From Planctomycetota bacterium (GTDB taxonomy: Bacteria; Planctomycetota; MHYJ01; WSZJ01; JACPWG01), in NCBI GenBank assembly GCA_016197205.1, contig JACPWG010000087.1, forward strand, positions 1-64,000: DNA of 64,000 nucleotides, written 5' to 3'. Under the pieces are notes generated by a model that was given only the letters and a program-made list of their open reading frames with translations, was not told the DNA's origin and searched no databases. A program made the position numbers and the translations under genes. Below are positions 63,053 to 64,000 of the stretch, piece by piece (the first letter of the stretch is position 1; each line of letters starts with the position of its first letter).

Positions 63053-64000
63053 GTGAAGACGCAAGTGAAGCCGCAAGGGAAAGCGGTTCGTCGATCCCTC
63101 AAGACTCTCTCCATCTTCCTGTTGGCCGGCGCCCTGCTTGGCGGGGCCGCGGCGACTTTCGCCCAGGACCCGGAGGCGGGCATGGACAACAAGGCGCTGG
63201 ACGCACAGTACCCGTTCCCGACCGACCCGGAGCGAGACCTGCCCGAACGCGCGACCATCCCCACGCGCTACTACAAATCCACGGTAAAACCCGCCGACGC
63301 CGACTCGCTCTCCTTCGAGATCCTCATCCGCAAGGAGTGGAAGGCCGTCCAGGCCGCGGGCGACCCCAAGAAGGCGGCCGAGAGTCTCGTCAGCCTGCGC
63401 CTCTACCGGTCCGCGCCCGGCGCGACGCCCGAGGCGGAGATCGAGATCCAGCACACGCTCCTCTCTCGGGAAATCACGGCCGAAAACTGGCTTGAACGTT
63501 TCGTCGAAACGGCCGGGTGGAAGGTGATCCGCGGCCGCACGAAGATGGGCCCCCTCGGCCCCGTGCCGGACTGGCTCGTCCTGGCCGAGGTCGAAGGCAA
63601 GCGGTTTGTTTTTCGGCTCGCCGCCTTCAAGGACGGCGCGCGTCTCTTCCTGGTCTGGGGACGCGCCGTGGAGGCGGACTACCCGAAGCTGGCCGAGGAG
63701 TTCGCGGTCGCGATGATCACCTTCCGGCCGCTCGCGGCGACCGGCCAGCGCTACGCCGAGGAGCTGCTCGAGTTCCGGCTGCCGCCGCCGGCCCGCGGCA
63801 CCATCCGGTATCCTGCCTCGTGGGTGCTCGTGGAGCCGAAGGACCAGGGGGCGGAGAAGATCGTGGGGACCATGTTCAAGTGGGGAGCGGAAAAAGAACT
63901 GCTCGGCTTGATGGCCGTCAAGGTGTTCAAGAAGACGCGCTTCCCCGACATCAAGGCGGAAGACCTGATGCGCTTGTTGCGGGAGGACATGAAAGCGGAT
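63053..64000 (+). CDS. Exported protein of unknown function, C-terminus outside window
   Basis: Open from GTG 63053 to the window edge, 316 codons. A long basic leader (VKTQVKPQGKAVRRSLKTL) precedes SIFLLAGALLGGAAATFAQD, a signal peptide with cleavage likely after FAQ. The mature part shows two similar stretches that may be repeated beta/alpha domains (WLERFVETAGWKVIRGRTKM and TIRYPASWVLVEPKDQGAEK), with FRLAAFKDGARLFLVWGRAV between them. No family recognised. The ribosome site is weak (GAGGGCTGGTGG ~5 nt upstream), so the start is uncertain. Confidence 0.65.
   Translation, partial: MKTQVKPQGKAVRRSLKTLSIFLLAGALLGGAAATFAQDPEAGMDNKALDAQYPFPTDPERDLPERATIPTRYYKSTVKPADADSLSFEILIRKEWKAVQAAGDPKKAAESLVSLRLYRSAPGATPEAEIEIQHTLLSREITAENWLERFVETAGWKVIRGRTKMGPLGPVPDWLVLAEVEGKRFVFRLAAFKDGARLFLVWGRAVEADYPKLAEEFAVAMITFRPLAATGQRYAEELLEFRLPPPARGTIRYPASWVLVEPKDQGAEKIVGTMFKWGAEKELLGLMAVKVFKKTRFPDIKAEDLMRLLREDMKAD

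Overview
The window is high-GC bacterial chromosome with both strands used and many short operons joined by ATGA or GTGA stop/start overlaps. Several traits fit an uncultured Planctomycetota-type bacterium: an ECF-like sigma factor with long extra domains, a DUF5939-type adenylate cyclase, a DUF4058 remnant, a DUF4178/DUF350/spermidine-synthase operon, and heavy loads of palindromic intergenic repeats. This lineage call is inference at low to moderate confidence. No rRNA, tRNA or CRISPR array was found.

Layout. 1-8 kb: 3'-truncated NAD-glutamate dehydrogenase, a 57-bp tandem repeat, a PilZ protein, a broken CoA-binding gene, a tandem universal stress protein, a thioredoxin with in-frame UGA and a lipoprotein. 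8-21 kb: CHAT remnant, sigma54 response regulator/histidine kinase pair, a two-GTPase operon (DUF697), an AhpD-like protein and a cyclase both with in-frame UGA, an ECF-like sigma factor and a Flp-type pilin with a strong terminator. 21.4-26.3 kb: a visibly lower-GC accessory island with a degraded KGGVGR-type ATPase, duplicated gene fragments and a two-gene T5orf172/DUF4041 module. 26-37 kb: a large secreted protein, an S41 protease, a ribbon-helix-helix regulator, a membrane protein, a set of gene fragments and an M74-like murein endopeptidase. 37.5-46.3 kb: ATP-grasp-like enzyme, DUF4178, DUF350, membrane spermidine synthase, FAD oxidoreductase, a small protein and a zinc dehydrogenase. 46.6-52.6 kb: three overlapping genes for an asparagine synthetase-like enzyme, an A-T-R NRPS-like reductase and NadR. 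52.8-59 kb, minus strand: metallopeptidase, ADP-ribosylglycohydrolase, tandem AAA+ protein, Lnt and a HEAT protein. 59.5-64 kb: M20 peptidase, a pilin-like protein with a long glycine-rich extension and a truncated exported protein.

The main finding is three separate genes that each carry one in-frame TGA exactly where the family has a CxxC cysteine: a TlpA-like thioredoxin (FW-TGA-GPC), an AhpD-like protein (CEY-TGA-LASH) and a DUF5939 adenylate cyclase (CDT-TGA-N). Two of them have a 7-bp hairpin with a G-starting loop 28-30 nt downstream, as expected of a bacterial SECIS. TGA is an ordinary stop elsewhere in the window. The organism therefore probably inserts selenocysteine, and the cyclase would be an unusual selenoprotein.

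The second theme is mobile palindromes. A 164-bp element is present in three full copies and one broken copy. It has terminal inverted repeats and TNA target duplications, and the window also holds an unoccupied version of one insertion site. A 129-bp element has a 9-bp duplication, and other fold-back families are present. Many sit at or within a few bases of stop codons, and several genes near them are truncated.
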